Shown here: in pieces, positions 1 through 6,064 of the stretch
Layout: each line of letters starts with the position of its first letter
Position numbering within the stretch: the first letter of the stretch is position 1
DNA from: an uncultured Halieaceae bacterium
GTDB lineage: Bacteria > Pseudomonadota > Gammaproteobacteria > Pseudomonadales > Halieaceae
DNA: 6,574 nucleotides
Direction of reading: 5' to 3'
NCBI GenBank assembly: GCA_913063005.1
Contig: CAJXZI010000116.1
Location: 1-6,574 of the forward strand
Translations under genes and position numbers: made by a program
The notes under the pieces: generated by a model
What the model saw: only the letters and a program-made list of their open reading frames with translations
Database searches by the model: none
Told to the model about the DNA's origin: nothing

Positions 1-1
1 C

Positions 2-814
2 ACTGAGAAGGGCATCGGTAATGGTATTTCGCTCTTGATCTTTGCTGGCATTGTTGCCGGCTTACCTCAGGCCATCGGTCAGTCCCTCGAGCAGGCGCGG
101 CAGGGCGAGCTAAACATTCTGATTCTTCTGGGTGTTCTGGCCCTTGCAATCGTGGTCATTGCACTCGTTATCTTTATTGAGCGAGGTCAGCGTCGTATCA
201 CTGTTAACTATGCGAAGCGCCAGCAGGGCCGTCAAATGTACCAGGCACCTGCGTCTCATCTGCCACTCAAGGTAAATATGGCGGGGGTTATCCCGGCGAT
301 TTTCGCAAGTTCGATTCTGCTATTCCCAGCGTCAGTTGCGCAGTGGTTTGGTAGTGCTGACAGTTCTGATTGGCTTCAGGATCTCGCCGTGGCGATCGGT
401 CCTGGGCAGCCGTTAAACATCATTTTGTTTACTGGCTTCATCGTGTTCTTCTGCTTCTTCTATACGGCGTTGATGTTTAACCCGAGCGAAGTGGCGGACA
501 ACCTTAAGAAGTCGGGTGCGTTTGTTCCGGGTATTCGCCCTGGCCAGCAAACAGCGAATTACATCGATGGTGTGCTGACGCGACTAACCATTTTCGGATC
601 GGCCTACATTGCGCTGGTCTGTTTATTGCCCCAGTTTTTGGTGGTGATGTTCAACGTTCCCTTCTACCTAGGTGGCACGTCAATGCTGATCGTAGTTGTG
701 GTGGTAATGGACTTCATGGCGCAGGTGCAGAGTCACCTCATGTCACACCAGTACGAAGGCGTAATGAAGAAAGCTAACCTGACTAACGTCGGCCCCGCCG
801 GTCGCACGCGTTAG
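2..814 (+). CDS. secY: Protein translocase subunit SecY, 3' part of the gene
   Basis: SecY is the channel-forming core of the SecYEG translocon in the inner membrane, which exports unfolded proteins and inserts membrane proteins. The gene is cut by the window edge: the frame is open from base 2 and gives 270 C-terminal residues, starting inside the conserved TEKGIGNGISLL motif. A TTG at 35 in this frame is internal, not a start. Six hydrophobic segments are visible, matching TM5-TM10. They are separated by the family's conserved cytoplasmic loops: RRITVNYAKRQQG followed by the PLKVNMAGVIPAIFASS stretch, and NPSEVADNLKKSGAFVPGIR followed by PGQQTANYID. These loops contact the ribosome and SecA in known SecY proteins. 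The C-terminus (NVGPAGRTR) is of ordinary length. The gene is followed after 16 bases by rpmJ, the standard end of the spc operon. Identification is secure. Confidence 0.98.
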   Translation, partial: TEKGIGNGISLLIFAGIVAGLPQAIGQSLEQARQGELNILILLGVLALAIVVIALVIFIERGQRRITVNYAKRQQGRQMYQAPASHLPLKVNMAGVIPAIFASSILLFPASVAQWFGSADSSDWLQDLAVAIGPGQPLNIILFTGFIVFFCFFYTALMFNPSEVADNLKKSGAFVPGIRPGQQTANYIDGVLTRLTIFGSAYIALVCLLPQFLVVMFNVPFYLGGTSMLIVVVVVMDFMAQVQSHLMSHQYEGVMKKANLTNVGPAGRTR

Positions 815-830
815 GTCTTTGGAGATAGAA

Positions 831-947
831 ATGAAAGTCCGAGCTTCGGTAAAGAAAATTTGTCGTAACTGTAAAGTGGTTCGCCGTAACCGAGTGGTCC
901 GTGTGATTTGCTCAAGCGATCCTCGTCACAAGCAGCGTCAAGGTTAA
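831..947 (+). CDS. rpmJ: 50S ribosomal protein L36, zinc-ribbon form
   Basis: This is a 38-residue basic protein of the large ribosomal subunit, beginning MKVRASVKKICRNCKVV and ending SSDPRHKQRQG. The length and sequence are typical of L36. Four zinc-ligand positions are intact (Cys11, Cys14, Cys27 and His33), so this is the zinc-binding C+ type rather than the zinc-independent paralogue that some bacteria carry under Zur control. The ATG is preceded by GGAG at 821-824 with a 6-base spacer. The gene lies between secY and rpsM, as in E. coli, where it closes the spc operon. A 73-base spacer separates it from rpsM. Confidence 0.97.
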   Translation: MKVRASVKKICRNCKVVRRNRVVRVICSSDPRHKQRQG

Positions 948-964
948 TTTCGGATTCACATTGC

Positions 965-1002
965 GGGCGCACTAGCGCTCACAAAATGCAGCCCTGAGCT
1001 GC
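965..1002 (+). promoter_or_regulatory. Candidate structured leader of the alpha operon (possible S4-binding site)
   Basis: The 73-base rpmJ-rpsM spacer folds into two local stems. Bases 965-970 pair with 975-980 around an ACTA loop, including one G-T wobble. Bases 988-992 (GCAGC) pair with 998-1002 (GCTGC) around a five-base loop. In addition, GGGC at 965-968 is complementary to GCCC at 991-994, so a pseudoknot-like alternative is possible. In E. coli, S4 represses its own operon by binding a nested pseudoknot in the mRNA just before and over the rpsM start. The position here matches, but I did not recognise the E. coli sequence itself, so the S4 role is inference. No convincing sigma-70 promoter was identified in this spacer. 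Confidence 0.4.
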
Positions 1003-1009
1003 TAAACAT

Positions 1010-1013
1010 GGAG
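1010..1013 (+). promoter_or_regulatory. Ribosome binding site that fixes the rpsM start
   Basis: GGAG lies 7 bases before the ATG at 1021. An in-frame TTG at 1015 would add Met-Val before the normal MARIAGV terminus but is only 1 base from this GGAG, so the ATG is the start. Confidence 0.85.
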
Positions 1014-1020
1014 ATTGGTA

Positions 1021-1377
1021 ATGGCACGTATTGCCGGTGTAAACATCCCTGACAACAAGCACGCAGTGATCTCACTGACGTACATCTATGGTGTTGGTCG
1101 CACGCAAGCAAAGCGTCTTTGTGCGGAAACCAACATTCCGGAGAGTACAAAAATTGGCGAGCTCTCTGAGGCGGAACTCGATCAGTTGCGTGGATTGGTG
1201 TCGGAGATGACTGTCGAGGGCGATCTTCGTCGTGAAGTATCGATGAACATCAAGCGCTTGTTGGACCTCGGTTGTAACCGTGGGCTACGTCATCGTAAGG
1301 GGTTGCCTCTGCGTGGTCAGCGCACCAAGACAAATGCACGTACTCGTAAGGGTCCGCGCAAGCCAATTCGTAAGTAA
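1021..1377 (+). CDS. rpsM: 30S ribosomal protein S13
   Basis: S13 sits in the head of the small subunit, contacts 23S rRNA and L5 across the subunit bridge, and reaches the P-site tRNA with its basic tail. The 118-residue product has the family length and the standard start MARIAGVNIP. Its N-terminal half holds the helix-turn motif around GVGRTQAKRLC (residues 24-34). Residues 86-118 form the Arg/Lys-rich tail, including GLRHRKGLPLRGQRT and ending in PRKPIRK. This is the first gene of the alpha operon, in the order rpsM-rpsK-rpsD-rpoA-rplQ. An 80-base spacer to rpsK follows; from memory it is much shorter in E. coli. Nothing in the protein looks unusual. Confidence 0.98.
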   Translation: MARIAGVNIPDNKHAVISLTYIYGVGRTQAKRLCAETNIPESTKIGELSEAELDQLRGLVSEMTVEGDLRREVSMNIKRLLDLGCNRGLRHRKGLPLRGQRTKTNARTRKGPRKPIRK

Positions 1378-1384
1378 TTTTCGT

Positions 1385-1404
1385 GAAGCAACGTAAGTTG
1401 CTTC
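1385..1404 (+). other. Hairpin with GNRA-type loop in the rpsM-rpsK spacer
   Basis: GAAGCAAC (1385-1392) and GTTGCTTC (1397-1404) form a perfect 8-bp stem closed by the tetraloop GTAA, which is GUAA in RNA and belongs to the stable GNRA class. It starts 8 bases after the rpsM stop. There is no T-tract after it, so it is not an intrinsic terminator. mRNA processing, stabilisation or protein binding are possible roles. Confidence 0.6.
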
Positions 1405-1413
1405 TCATGTGTA

Positions 1414-1433
1414 GCTACATCCCAATTTGTAGC
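1414..1433 (+). other. Second hairpin in the rpsM-rpsK spacer
   Basis: GCTACA (1414-1419) pairs perfectly with TGTAGC (1428-1433) across an 8-base loop. The left arm is also part of a 10-base palindrome, TGTAGCTACA (1410-1419). It ends 15 bases before the rpsK ribosome binding site at 1449-1451. It is weaker than the preceding hairpin and could form by chance. Confidence 0.35.
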
Positions 1434-1457
1434 GTTGATATAGAAGTAGGGTAGAAG

Positions 1458-1850
1458 ATGGCAAAGCAAGCCAAAAAGACAACGAAGAGAAAGATTACCA
1501 AGCAGGTAGTCGATGGCGTGGCACACGTTCACGCATCGTTCAACAACACCATTGTGACGATTACTGATCGCCAGGGTAATACATTGAGCTGGGCGACTGC
1601 TGGTGGTTCAGGTTTCCGTGGCTCACGTAAGTCGACACCGTTCGCTGCGCAGGTTGCGGCTGAGCGCGCAGGAGAAGCTGCGAAAGAATATGGCCTTAAG
1701 AACCTCGACGTCGAGGTCAAAGGACCAGGACCTGGCCGTGAGTCTGCTGTTCGTGCGCTCAATGGCTGTGGATACAAAATTACCAACATTACTGATGTGA
1801 CGCCGATTCCACATAACGGTTGTCGCCCACCAAAGAAGCGTCGCGTTTAA
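1458..1850 (+). CDS. rpsK: 30S ribosomal protein S11
   Basis: S11 lies on the platform of the small subunit near the 3' end of 16S rRNA and, with S7, lines the mRNA exit region. The product is 130 residues with a lysine-rich start (MAKQAKKTTKRK). The core HVHASFNNTIVTITD is at about residues 23-37, WATAGGSGFRGSRKSTPFAA at 45-64, and KGPGPGRESAVRAL at 88-101. The C-terminus is the near-invariant PIPHNGCRPPKKRRV. It retains the Asn120-Gly121 pair; the equivalent Asn in E. coli S11 is known to be converted to isoaspartate. AGGG at 1448-1451 precedes the ATG by 6 bases. The gene is followed by rpsD after 25 bases. Confidence 0.98.
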   Translation: MAKQAKKTTKRKITKQVVDGVAHVHASFNNTIVTITDRQGNTLSWATAGGSGFRGSRKSTPFAAQVAAERAGEAAKEYGLKNLDVEVKGPGPGRESAVRALNGCGYKITNITDVTPIPHNGCRPPKKRRV

Positions 1851-1875
1851 TTACGCCGTCTGAGGAAAGAGATAA

Positions 1876-2496
1876 ATGGCTCGATATATTGGACCTAAAT
1901 GTAAGCTTTCGCGTCGCGAAGGCACTGATCTTCAGCTCAAGAGTGGTGTTCGTGCGCTTGAGAGCAAGTGTAAAGCAGAGACTGCGCCTGGTATGCACGG
2001 TGCGCGACGTGGACGTCTGTCAGACTATGGCGTTCAGCTGCGTGAAAAGCAGAAAGTTCGTCGTATTTACGGTGTGCTAGAGAAGCAGTTCCGCAACTAC
2101 TACAAAGAAGCGGCTCGTCTCAAAGGAGCGACAGGTGAGAACCTGCTGCAACTTCTCGAAAGCCGTTTGGATAACGTTGTTTACCGCATGGGCTTCGGTT
2201 CTACGCGCTCTGAAGCGCGTCAGCTGGTATCGCATAAAGGCATTTTGGTGAACGGTCGCGTGGTCAACATTCCTTCTTATCAGGTTGCGCCGGGTGACGT
2301 TGTGTCTGTTCGTGAAAAGGCGAAGAAGCAGCTCCGCGTCCAGTCAGCGATGGGGCTCGCAGAGCAGCGTCCTGATCCCGAGTGGATTGATGTAAACGCT
2401 GAAAAGCTTGAGGGTACTTTCAAGTCAAAGCCAGAGCGTCAGGATCTTCCAAGCGAGATCAATGAGAACCTGATCGTCGAGCTGTACTCCAAGTAA
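1876..2496 (+). CDS. rpsD: 30S ribosomal protein S4, probable operon autoregulator
   Basis: S4 nucleates assembly of the 30S body by binding the 5' domain of 16S rRNA. In E. coli it also represses translation of its own operon. The 206 residues equal the E. coli length. The N-terminal region MARYIGPKCKLSRREGTDL lacks the four-cysteine zinc knuckle of some S4 proteins (only Cys9 and Cys32 are present). RRGRLSDYGVQLREKQKVRR spans 44-63, the S4 RNA-binding fold covers about 96-156 (RLDNVVYRMGFGSTRSEARQ onward), and the end is INENLIVELYSK. GAGGA at 1862-1866 lies 9 bases before the ATG. The stop codon sits inside a predicted hairpin (2480-2515). The close match to gammaproteobacterial S4 is a main support for the taxonomic guess. 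Confidence 0.98.
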   Translation: MARYIGPKCKLSRREGTDLQLKSGVRALESKCKAETAPGMHGARRGRLSDYGVQLREKQKVRRIYGVLEKQFRNYYKEAARLKGATGENLLQLLESRLDNVVYRMGFGSTRSEARQLVSHKGILVNGRVVNIPSYQVAPGDVVSVREKAKKQLRVQSAMGLAEQRPDPEWIDVNAEKLEGTFKSKPERQDLPSEINENLIVELYSK

Positions 2497-2515
2497 GACT
2501 TGAGTGCGTACAGCT
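2480..2515 (+). other. Hairpin spanning the rpsD stop codon
   Basis: AGCTGTAC (2480-2487) pairs perfectly with GTACAGCT (2508-2515), an 8-bp stem. Inside it CAAGT (2490-2494) pairs with ACTTG (2498-2502) around a three-base loop. The rpsD TAA (2494-2496) falls at the apex. The left arm encodes the conserved C-terminus of S4, while the right arm is non-coding. No T-tract follows, so termination is unlikely. It could mark an RNase processing point or reduce translational coupling between rpsD and rpoA. Confidence 0.55.
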
Positions 2516-2545
2516 AATAAACCGAATTCTTGAACGGGAAACACT

Positions 2546-3550
2546 ATGCAAAATTCAGTAAATGAGTTTCTTACCCCACGCGTTATCAAGGTAGACGAAA
2601 AGTCTACTACTCGTGCGCTTGTGACACTCGAGCCACTCGAGCGTGGTTTTGGTCACACACTGGGTAACGCACTACGCCGCATCCTCTTGTCATCGATGCC
2701 TGGCTGTGCCGTTACCGAAGTGGAAATCGACGGCGTACTCCACGAGTACTCAGCGATCGAAGGTGTACAGGAGGATGTGATTGAAATCCTGCTTAACCTC
2801 AAGGGCGTTGCGCTTGTGATGAACGGCAAGGACGAGGCGGAGCTGACACTCAGCGCGACCGGCGCAGGTGTAGTAACTGCTGGCGACATCCAGGTTGACC
2901 ATGACATTGAAATCCGTAATCCCGAGCACGTCATCTGCACTGTGACCGGTGATCAGCCTTTCATGATCCGTGTGGTTGCTCAACGCGGTCGTGGCTACTC
3001 GCCAGCAGATTCTCGTATCGACAGCGACGAAGAGACGCGTTCTATCGGCCGCTTGCAATTGGATGCGTCGTTCTCACCTATCCGTCGCGTCAGCTACGTT
3101 GTTGACTCAGCGCGTGTTGAGCAGCGCACTGACTTGGACAAGCTTGTTATCGATCTCGAGACAAACGGGACGATTGATCCAGAAGAGGCGATTCGTCGTG
3201 CGGCGACCATCCTCCAGCAGCAGTTGGCAGTCTTTGTCGACCTCGAAGGTCAGACTCAGGCCGCAGCAGCGGAAGCAGCGGACGAGGTCGATCCGATTCT
3301 TTTACGTCCGGTGGACGACCTCGAGTTGACCGTTCGTTCTGCGAACTGTCTCAAGGCTGAGAACATCTACTATATTGGTGATCTTGTCCAGCGAACTGAA
3401 GTTGAACTGCTGAAGACCCCTAACTTGGGTAAGAAGTCTCTGACAGAAATCAAAGACGTGCTCGCATCGCGCGGTTTGTCTTTGGGTATGCGCCTAGAGA
3501 ATTGGCCGCCTGCCAGCCTGAAAGATGACGAACGTCTTCTCAGCGTTTAA
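2546..3550 (+). CDS. rpoA: DNA-directed RNA polymerase subunit alpha
   Basis: Alpha dimerises to start assembly of RNA polymerase and contacts promoter UP elements and activators. The 334-residue product has the normal two-domain layout. The N-terminal domain (about 1-234) contains EPLERGFGHTLGNALRRILL (29-48) with the assembly arginine Arg45, and IEGVQEDVIEILLNLK (71-86). An Ala/Gln-rich linker (about 235-249) leads to the C-terminal domain, which starts ILLRPVDDLELTVRSANCLK. Arg264, Asn267 and Cys268 correspond to E. coli Arg265, Asn268 and Cys269 of the DNA-binding surface. The end NWPPASLKDDERLLSV is a few residues longer than in E. coli. The Shine-Dalgarno sequence is modest (GGGA at 2536-2539, 6 bases before the ATG). 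It is co-transcribed with ribosomal genes, as is usual. Confidence 0.98.
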   Translation: MQNSVNEFLTPRVIKVDEKSTTRALVTLEPLERGFGHTLGNALRRILLSSMPGCAVTEVEIDGVLHEYSAIEGVQEDVIEILLNLKGVALVMNGKDEAELTLSATGAGVVTAGDIQVDHDIEIRNPEHVICTVTGDQPFMIRVVAQRGRGYSPADSRIDSDEETRSIGRLQLDASFSPIRRVSYVVDSARVEQRTDLDKLVIDLETNGTIDPEEAIRRAATILQQQLAVFVDLEGQTQAAAAEAADEVDPILLRPVDDLELTVRSANCLKAENIYYIGDLVQRTEVELLKTPNLGKKSLTEIKDVLASRGLSLGMRLENWPPASLKDDERLLSV

Positions 3551-3575
3551 GTATTTAATTATTACAGATGATTAA

Positions 3576-3593
3576 GCTCATCTCGCGATGAGC
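3576..3593 (+). other. Hairpin in the rpoA-rplQ spacer
   Basis: GCTCATC (3576-3582) and GATGAGC (3587-3593) form a perfect 7-bp stem with a TCGC loop, in a 65-base spacer. A competing fold pairs GATGA (3567-3571) with TCATC (3578-3582), so the left arm has two possible partners. No T-tract follows; the rplQ ribosome binding site lies 10 bases downstream and remains free in both folds. Confidence 0.5.
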
Positions 3594-3615
3594 CAGACAG
3601 TAAAAGGGAATCGTC

Positions 3616-4017
3616 ATGCGCCATCGTCATAGTGGTCGACAACTAAACCGGAACAGTTCGCACCGAAAGGCTATGTTCCGCAACATGACAGTGTCATTGG
3701 TTGAGCACGAGCTCATCAAGACCACTGTTGCTAAGGCTAAGGAGCTCCGTGGTTATGCTGAGCCGCTTATCACCTTGGCGAAGAATGACAGCGTTGCAAA
3801 TCGCCGTCTCGCCTTTGATCGCACTCGCTCAAAGGAAGCAGTTGGTAAACTGTTCACGGAGCTCGGTCCGAGATACCAAGAGCGTCCCGGAGGTTACATC
3901 CGCATTCTTAAGTGTGGTTACCGAGCGGGCGACAAAGCGCCAATGGCGTTCGTTGAGCTTGTAGATCGTCCAGCACCTGAGGTGCATGACGAGGTAGAGG
4001 AGATGGATGACGAGTAA
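3616..4017 (+). CDS. rplQ: 50S ribosomal protein L17
   Basis: L17 is a large-subunit protein located near the peptide exit tunnel opening. The 133 residues begin MRHRHSGRQLNRNSSHRKAM, the family signature. They continue with the conserved helix KTTVAKAKELRGYAEPLITL (35-54) and GGYIRILKCGYRAGDKAPMA (92-111). The body ends at FVELVDRP (about 112-119). After that comes a short tail, APEVHDEVEEMDDE, with eight acidic residues in 14. L17 tails vary in length and charge among bacteria, and E. coli L17 is 127 residues. AGGGA (3605-3609) lies 6 bases before the ATG. The gene is last in the alpha operon and is followed 26 bases later by a strong terminator. Confidence 0.98.
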   Translation: MRHRHSGRQLNRNSSHRKAMFRNMTVSLVEHELIKTTVAKAKELRGYAEPLITLAKNDSVANRRLAFDRTRSKEAVGKLFTELGPRYQERPGGYIRILKCGYRAGDKAPMAFVELVDRPAPEVHDEVEEMDDE

Positions 4018-4043
4018 GTCGTTACCCATTGCCAACTAAGTTT

Positions 4044-4073
4044 AAAAAGCCGCGTTAAACGCGGCTTTTTTTT
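4044..4073 (+). terminator. Intrinsic terminator of the alpha operon, possibly bidirectional
   Basis: GCCGCG (4049-4054) and CGCGGC (4060-4065) form a GC-only stem around a TTAAA loop, in which an extra T-A pair can form. Eight T residues (4066-4073) follow. Five A residues (4044-4048) precede the stem and extend it by A-T pairs, giving the minus strand TTTTT after the same stem. It therefore probably ends the rplQ transcript and may also stop transcripts arriving from the convergent hydrolase gene, which has no other obvious terminator. Confidence 0.93.
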
Positions 4074-4303
4074 GGCAAGCTGTAGTGGCCTTAATGGGGG
4101 GTGGCAGTTGCGTCTTTAATCATCGACGCACAGGTTGACCTTTTTTAGAGCGCTGCAGTTCTTATAGACCTGCAGTGAGTGAAATCGACAACCTCCGATC
4201 TGTTACGGTTCGTTATCCTTCTACGAATGCTCCAAACCTGCCACTGCCACAAAGACAAAGAGGTTCTATTAGCCCTTCTGAAATCCCTTCGAGCAGAGTC
4301 GGT
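4074..4303. other. Non-coding gap between convergent genes
   Basis: No convincing gene lies in these 230 bases. The small plus-strand frames that start at 4175 and 4179 lack a good ribosome binding site and family resemblance, and run into the antisense of the hydrolase gene. Minor structure is present. TGCGTC (4109-4114) pairs with GACGCA (4125-4130). Two CTGCAG sites (4153-4158, 4170-4175) can pair around an 11-base loop. GTGGCAGT at 4101-4108 is repeated in inverse at 4243-4250. None has a terminator-like T-tract in the minus direction. Confidence 0.5.
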
Positions 4304-6028
4304 CTACTCAAAGAGCGCTGCGAAGGTTTGCGTTTTACGTGCGCTGCCCACAGTGGTTATCCGTCCGGTGGTGACCGCGTCGCTCAAGCTCATCTCATCG
4401 GTGAGTACTGAGATAATCGTTGCTCGGTCTGTACGCCAATTGCTGGCAACCGCGCGCTCTTCGTCTGGCCAGCTAACGCGAAGCACGTTGTTAACCAGTC
4501 TGAGGTCGTAAACTTCGCCATCGGTAAGATCGAGCCGCACAGTTATGTCGACGTTGTCCGCGTTCTCGGCAATAACCCGACTGCGGAGTCGGCCGAGCAA
4601 TTCACCGTCGTCGAGCGAGCGAAGTGAGGTTGATAGGGGGCCCCGTAGCATCCGCTTAAAATCAATGTCTCCGTTCTCTTCCGCCACAAGACCTAGTAAA
4701 TAGTTTCGCTGATTGGTGCTGCTAGTGACCTGGGCAAAGCGGATTGAGGCTTGCTGGCGGATCTCCCGCGCCTTGTCGTCGTTTTCGTCGGTGAGAACAA
4801 GATAGGTCGCAAGCCGTGCCGCCCACTGAGGGTCAGAAGAGACGTTGGCTTCAGCCATCTGCATGACCTTATCCCGACCGCCCAAAGCCGGAACGAGGCG
4901 TGCCGCCTCTTCATAGGCGTTGTGCGACATGTAATCCATCCAATCATCGATAAAGCCTGATCGCTTTATGAAGCGTTGTTGCATCATCCACTCCCAGCGG
5001 TGGTAGTAAGGCTGGAGTTGTGGGTGCTTAGCGATGGAGGGCGGAAGATCTATCGTATTCAGAAGGTCGTCTACTGATCTGTTTGTAAGATAAAAACGGT
5101 CAACCTGATCGATGAGGAATTGAATCGCATCTCGGGTCAGTGTCATCAGCTCACGAATTTCTGAGTGATCACTGAGGATTGCACTATGACCCGGTACGAC
5201 AACGAGAGGGTCGAGATCGATGGTCTTTTGAACCGAGGCCATCATTTTGTTGGGGTTCCGACCCATCTCGAACCGTGCGGTTTCTACCGCCGGGAAAACA
5301 CCGTGTGGTGGCGCATCGCCACTGAATAAAACCCGCTCGTCAGGCAGCCACACCCATAAATGTTCGGGCACGTCCCCTTCAGCTGGGAAAATCTCTAAGT
5401 CCACGCCATCGATCGTGACGGATAGCTTTTCTGTAACCTCGATTGTGGGGGGGTAGGTCAACGTATCGAATGACTCGAGGCGAGGACTTGGACCAATACC
5501 GTTGCCTACAGTCCCGTCGAGTCCCTCGGGGAGCGGGATACCCATTTGCATGAAAGCACGCCTTAGCGTGGCCCTGTGTGTGACGCTTTGCCCCATGGCA
5601 ACCGTGGCTTCCCAGTCTGCGGGTCCGTAGATAGGAATAGAGCTTGGATTGTTGCCTGGCAGTATGGCCTGAATGCCTCCGTAATGATCCAAATGGAGGT
5701 GGGTATAGATCACCGCAATAACGGGCTTGTTTGTTTGCTCCCTGAGCAATGCATAGGCATTTGCTGTAGGTGTGGGGAACCACCCTGCATCCACGACCAC
5801 GATACCGTTGTCCGTCTCGATAAACCCAAAGTTGGAATACCCCATGAACTCTGCCGCATACACACGCTCGCCGAGCTTCTGGAGTCCAGGCACCAGTGTT
5901 TCTTGGTGCGCAAGGACCGCCGGGTTAGCGCGTTGGTCAGAGGGTGCGGTCACCGGTTGAGCGTGAACAACCGCTACCAAACCGGTCGCCAAGAAGATAG
6001 TTAGCGCGGGGAGTAAGTAATGCTTCAT
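4304..6028 (-). CDS. Exported MBL-fold hydrolase, alkylsulfatase (SdsA1/BDS1)-like
   Basis: The 574-residue product begins with a signal peptide (MKHYLLPALT, then a hydrophobic stretch ending VHA before QP, likely cut after Ala23), so it should be periplasmic or secreted. An MBL fold domain spans about 45-290. It has the zinc motif THLHLDHYGG (His110, His112, Asp114, His115), Asp219 in EGDVPEH, Asp238 in LFSGDAPPHG and His281 in VVPGHSAI. Residues about 310-450 resemble the alkylsulfatase dimerisation domain (NAYEEAARLVPALGGRDKVM; then WAARLATYLVLTDENDDKAR). Residues about 450-574 resemble its SCP2-like C-terminal domain. SdsA1-type enzymes hydrolyse alkyl sulfates such as SDS to alcohol and sulfate. 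The family was recognised by eye, so the substrate is inferred. It differs from SdsA1 in being shorter (SdsA1 is about 660) and in having Asp where SdsA1 has two metal-binding Glu. It lies 145 bases downstream of a P450 gene on the same strand. The ATG has a weak GGAA at 6037-6040, 8 bases upstream. Confidence 0.85.
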   Translation of the reverse strand: MKHYLLPALTIFLATGLVAVVHAQPVTAPSDQRANPAVLAHQETLVPGLQKLGERVYAAEFMGYSNFGFIETDNGIVVVDAGWFPTPTANAYALLREQTNKPVIAVIYTHLHLDHYGGIQAILPGNNPSSIPIYGPADWEATVAMGQSVTHRATLRRAFMQMGIPLPEGLDGTVGNGIGPSPRLESFDTLTYPPTIEVTEKLSVTIDGVDLEIFPAEGDVPEHLWVWLPDERVLFSGDAPPHGVFPAVETARFEMGRNPNKMMASVQKTIDLDPLVVVPGHSAILSDHSEIRELMTLTRDAIQFLIDQVDRFYLTNRSVDDLLNTIDLPPSIAKHPQLQPYYHRWEWMMQQRFIKRSGFIDDWMDYMSHNAYEEAARLVPALGGRDKVMQMAEANVSSDPQWAARLATYLVLTDENDDKAREIRQQASIRFAQVTSSTNQRNYLLGLVAEENGDIDFKRMLRGPLSTSLRSLDDGELLGRLRSRVIAENADNVDITVRLDLTDGEVYDLRLVNNVLRVSWPDEERAVASNWRTDRATIISVLTDEMSLSDAVTTGRITTVGSARKTQTFAALFE

Positions 6029-6064
6029 GTCTGTTATTCCATTGTTATTTTTTTGAACGGATAG

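Noticed and set aside
35..814. TTG at 35 as the start of a 259-residue protein
   Set aside because: The frame is open to the window edge and the residues before it continue the conserved SecY motif, so the gene is cut, not started here.
955..987. Sigma-70 promoter for the alpha operon in the rpmJ-rpsM spacer
   Set aside because: TTCACA at 955-960 resembles a -35, but the bases at normal spacing (CTCACA) are a poor -10.
1015..1377. rpsM starting at TTG 1015
   Set aside because: The ATG at 1021 gives the standard S13 terminus and is 7 bases from GGAG; the TTG is too close to the same GGAG.
2653..3329. Frames on both strands inside rpoA
   Set aside because: All are shadows of the rpoA frame, which is complete and canonical.
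4131..4146. Second terminator at the TTTTTT run (4141-4146)
   Set aside because: The bases directly before it can form only a 3-bp stem with a 2-base loop, and the nearest stem (4109-4130) is 10 bases away.
4175..4511. Two overlapping plus-strand frames after the terminator
   Set aside because: They run into the antisense of the hydrolase C-terminal domain, have no good ribosome binding site, and match nothing I recognise.
5379..5783. Minus-strand 134-residue frame
   Set aside because: It is in a different frame inside the hydrolase gene, whose own frame carries clear catalytic motifs; the composition is rich in Arg, His, Ser and Gly, as in shadow frames.
5576..6004. Plus-strand 142-residue frame
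   Set aside because: It is antisense to the signal peptide and zinc-motif region of the hydrolase, has no family resemblance, and follows that gene's codon periodicity.
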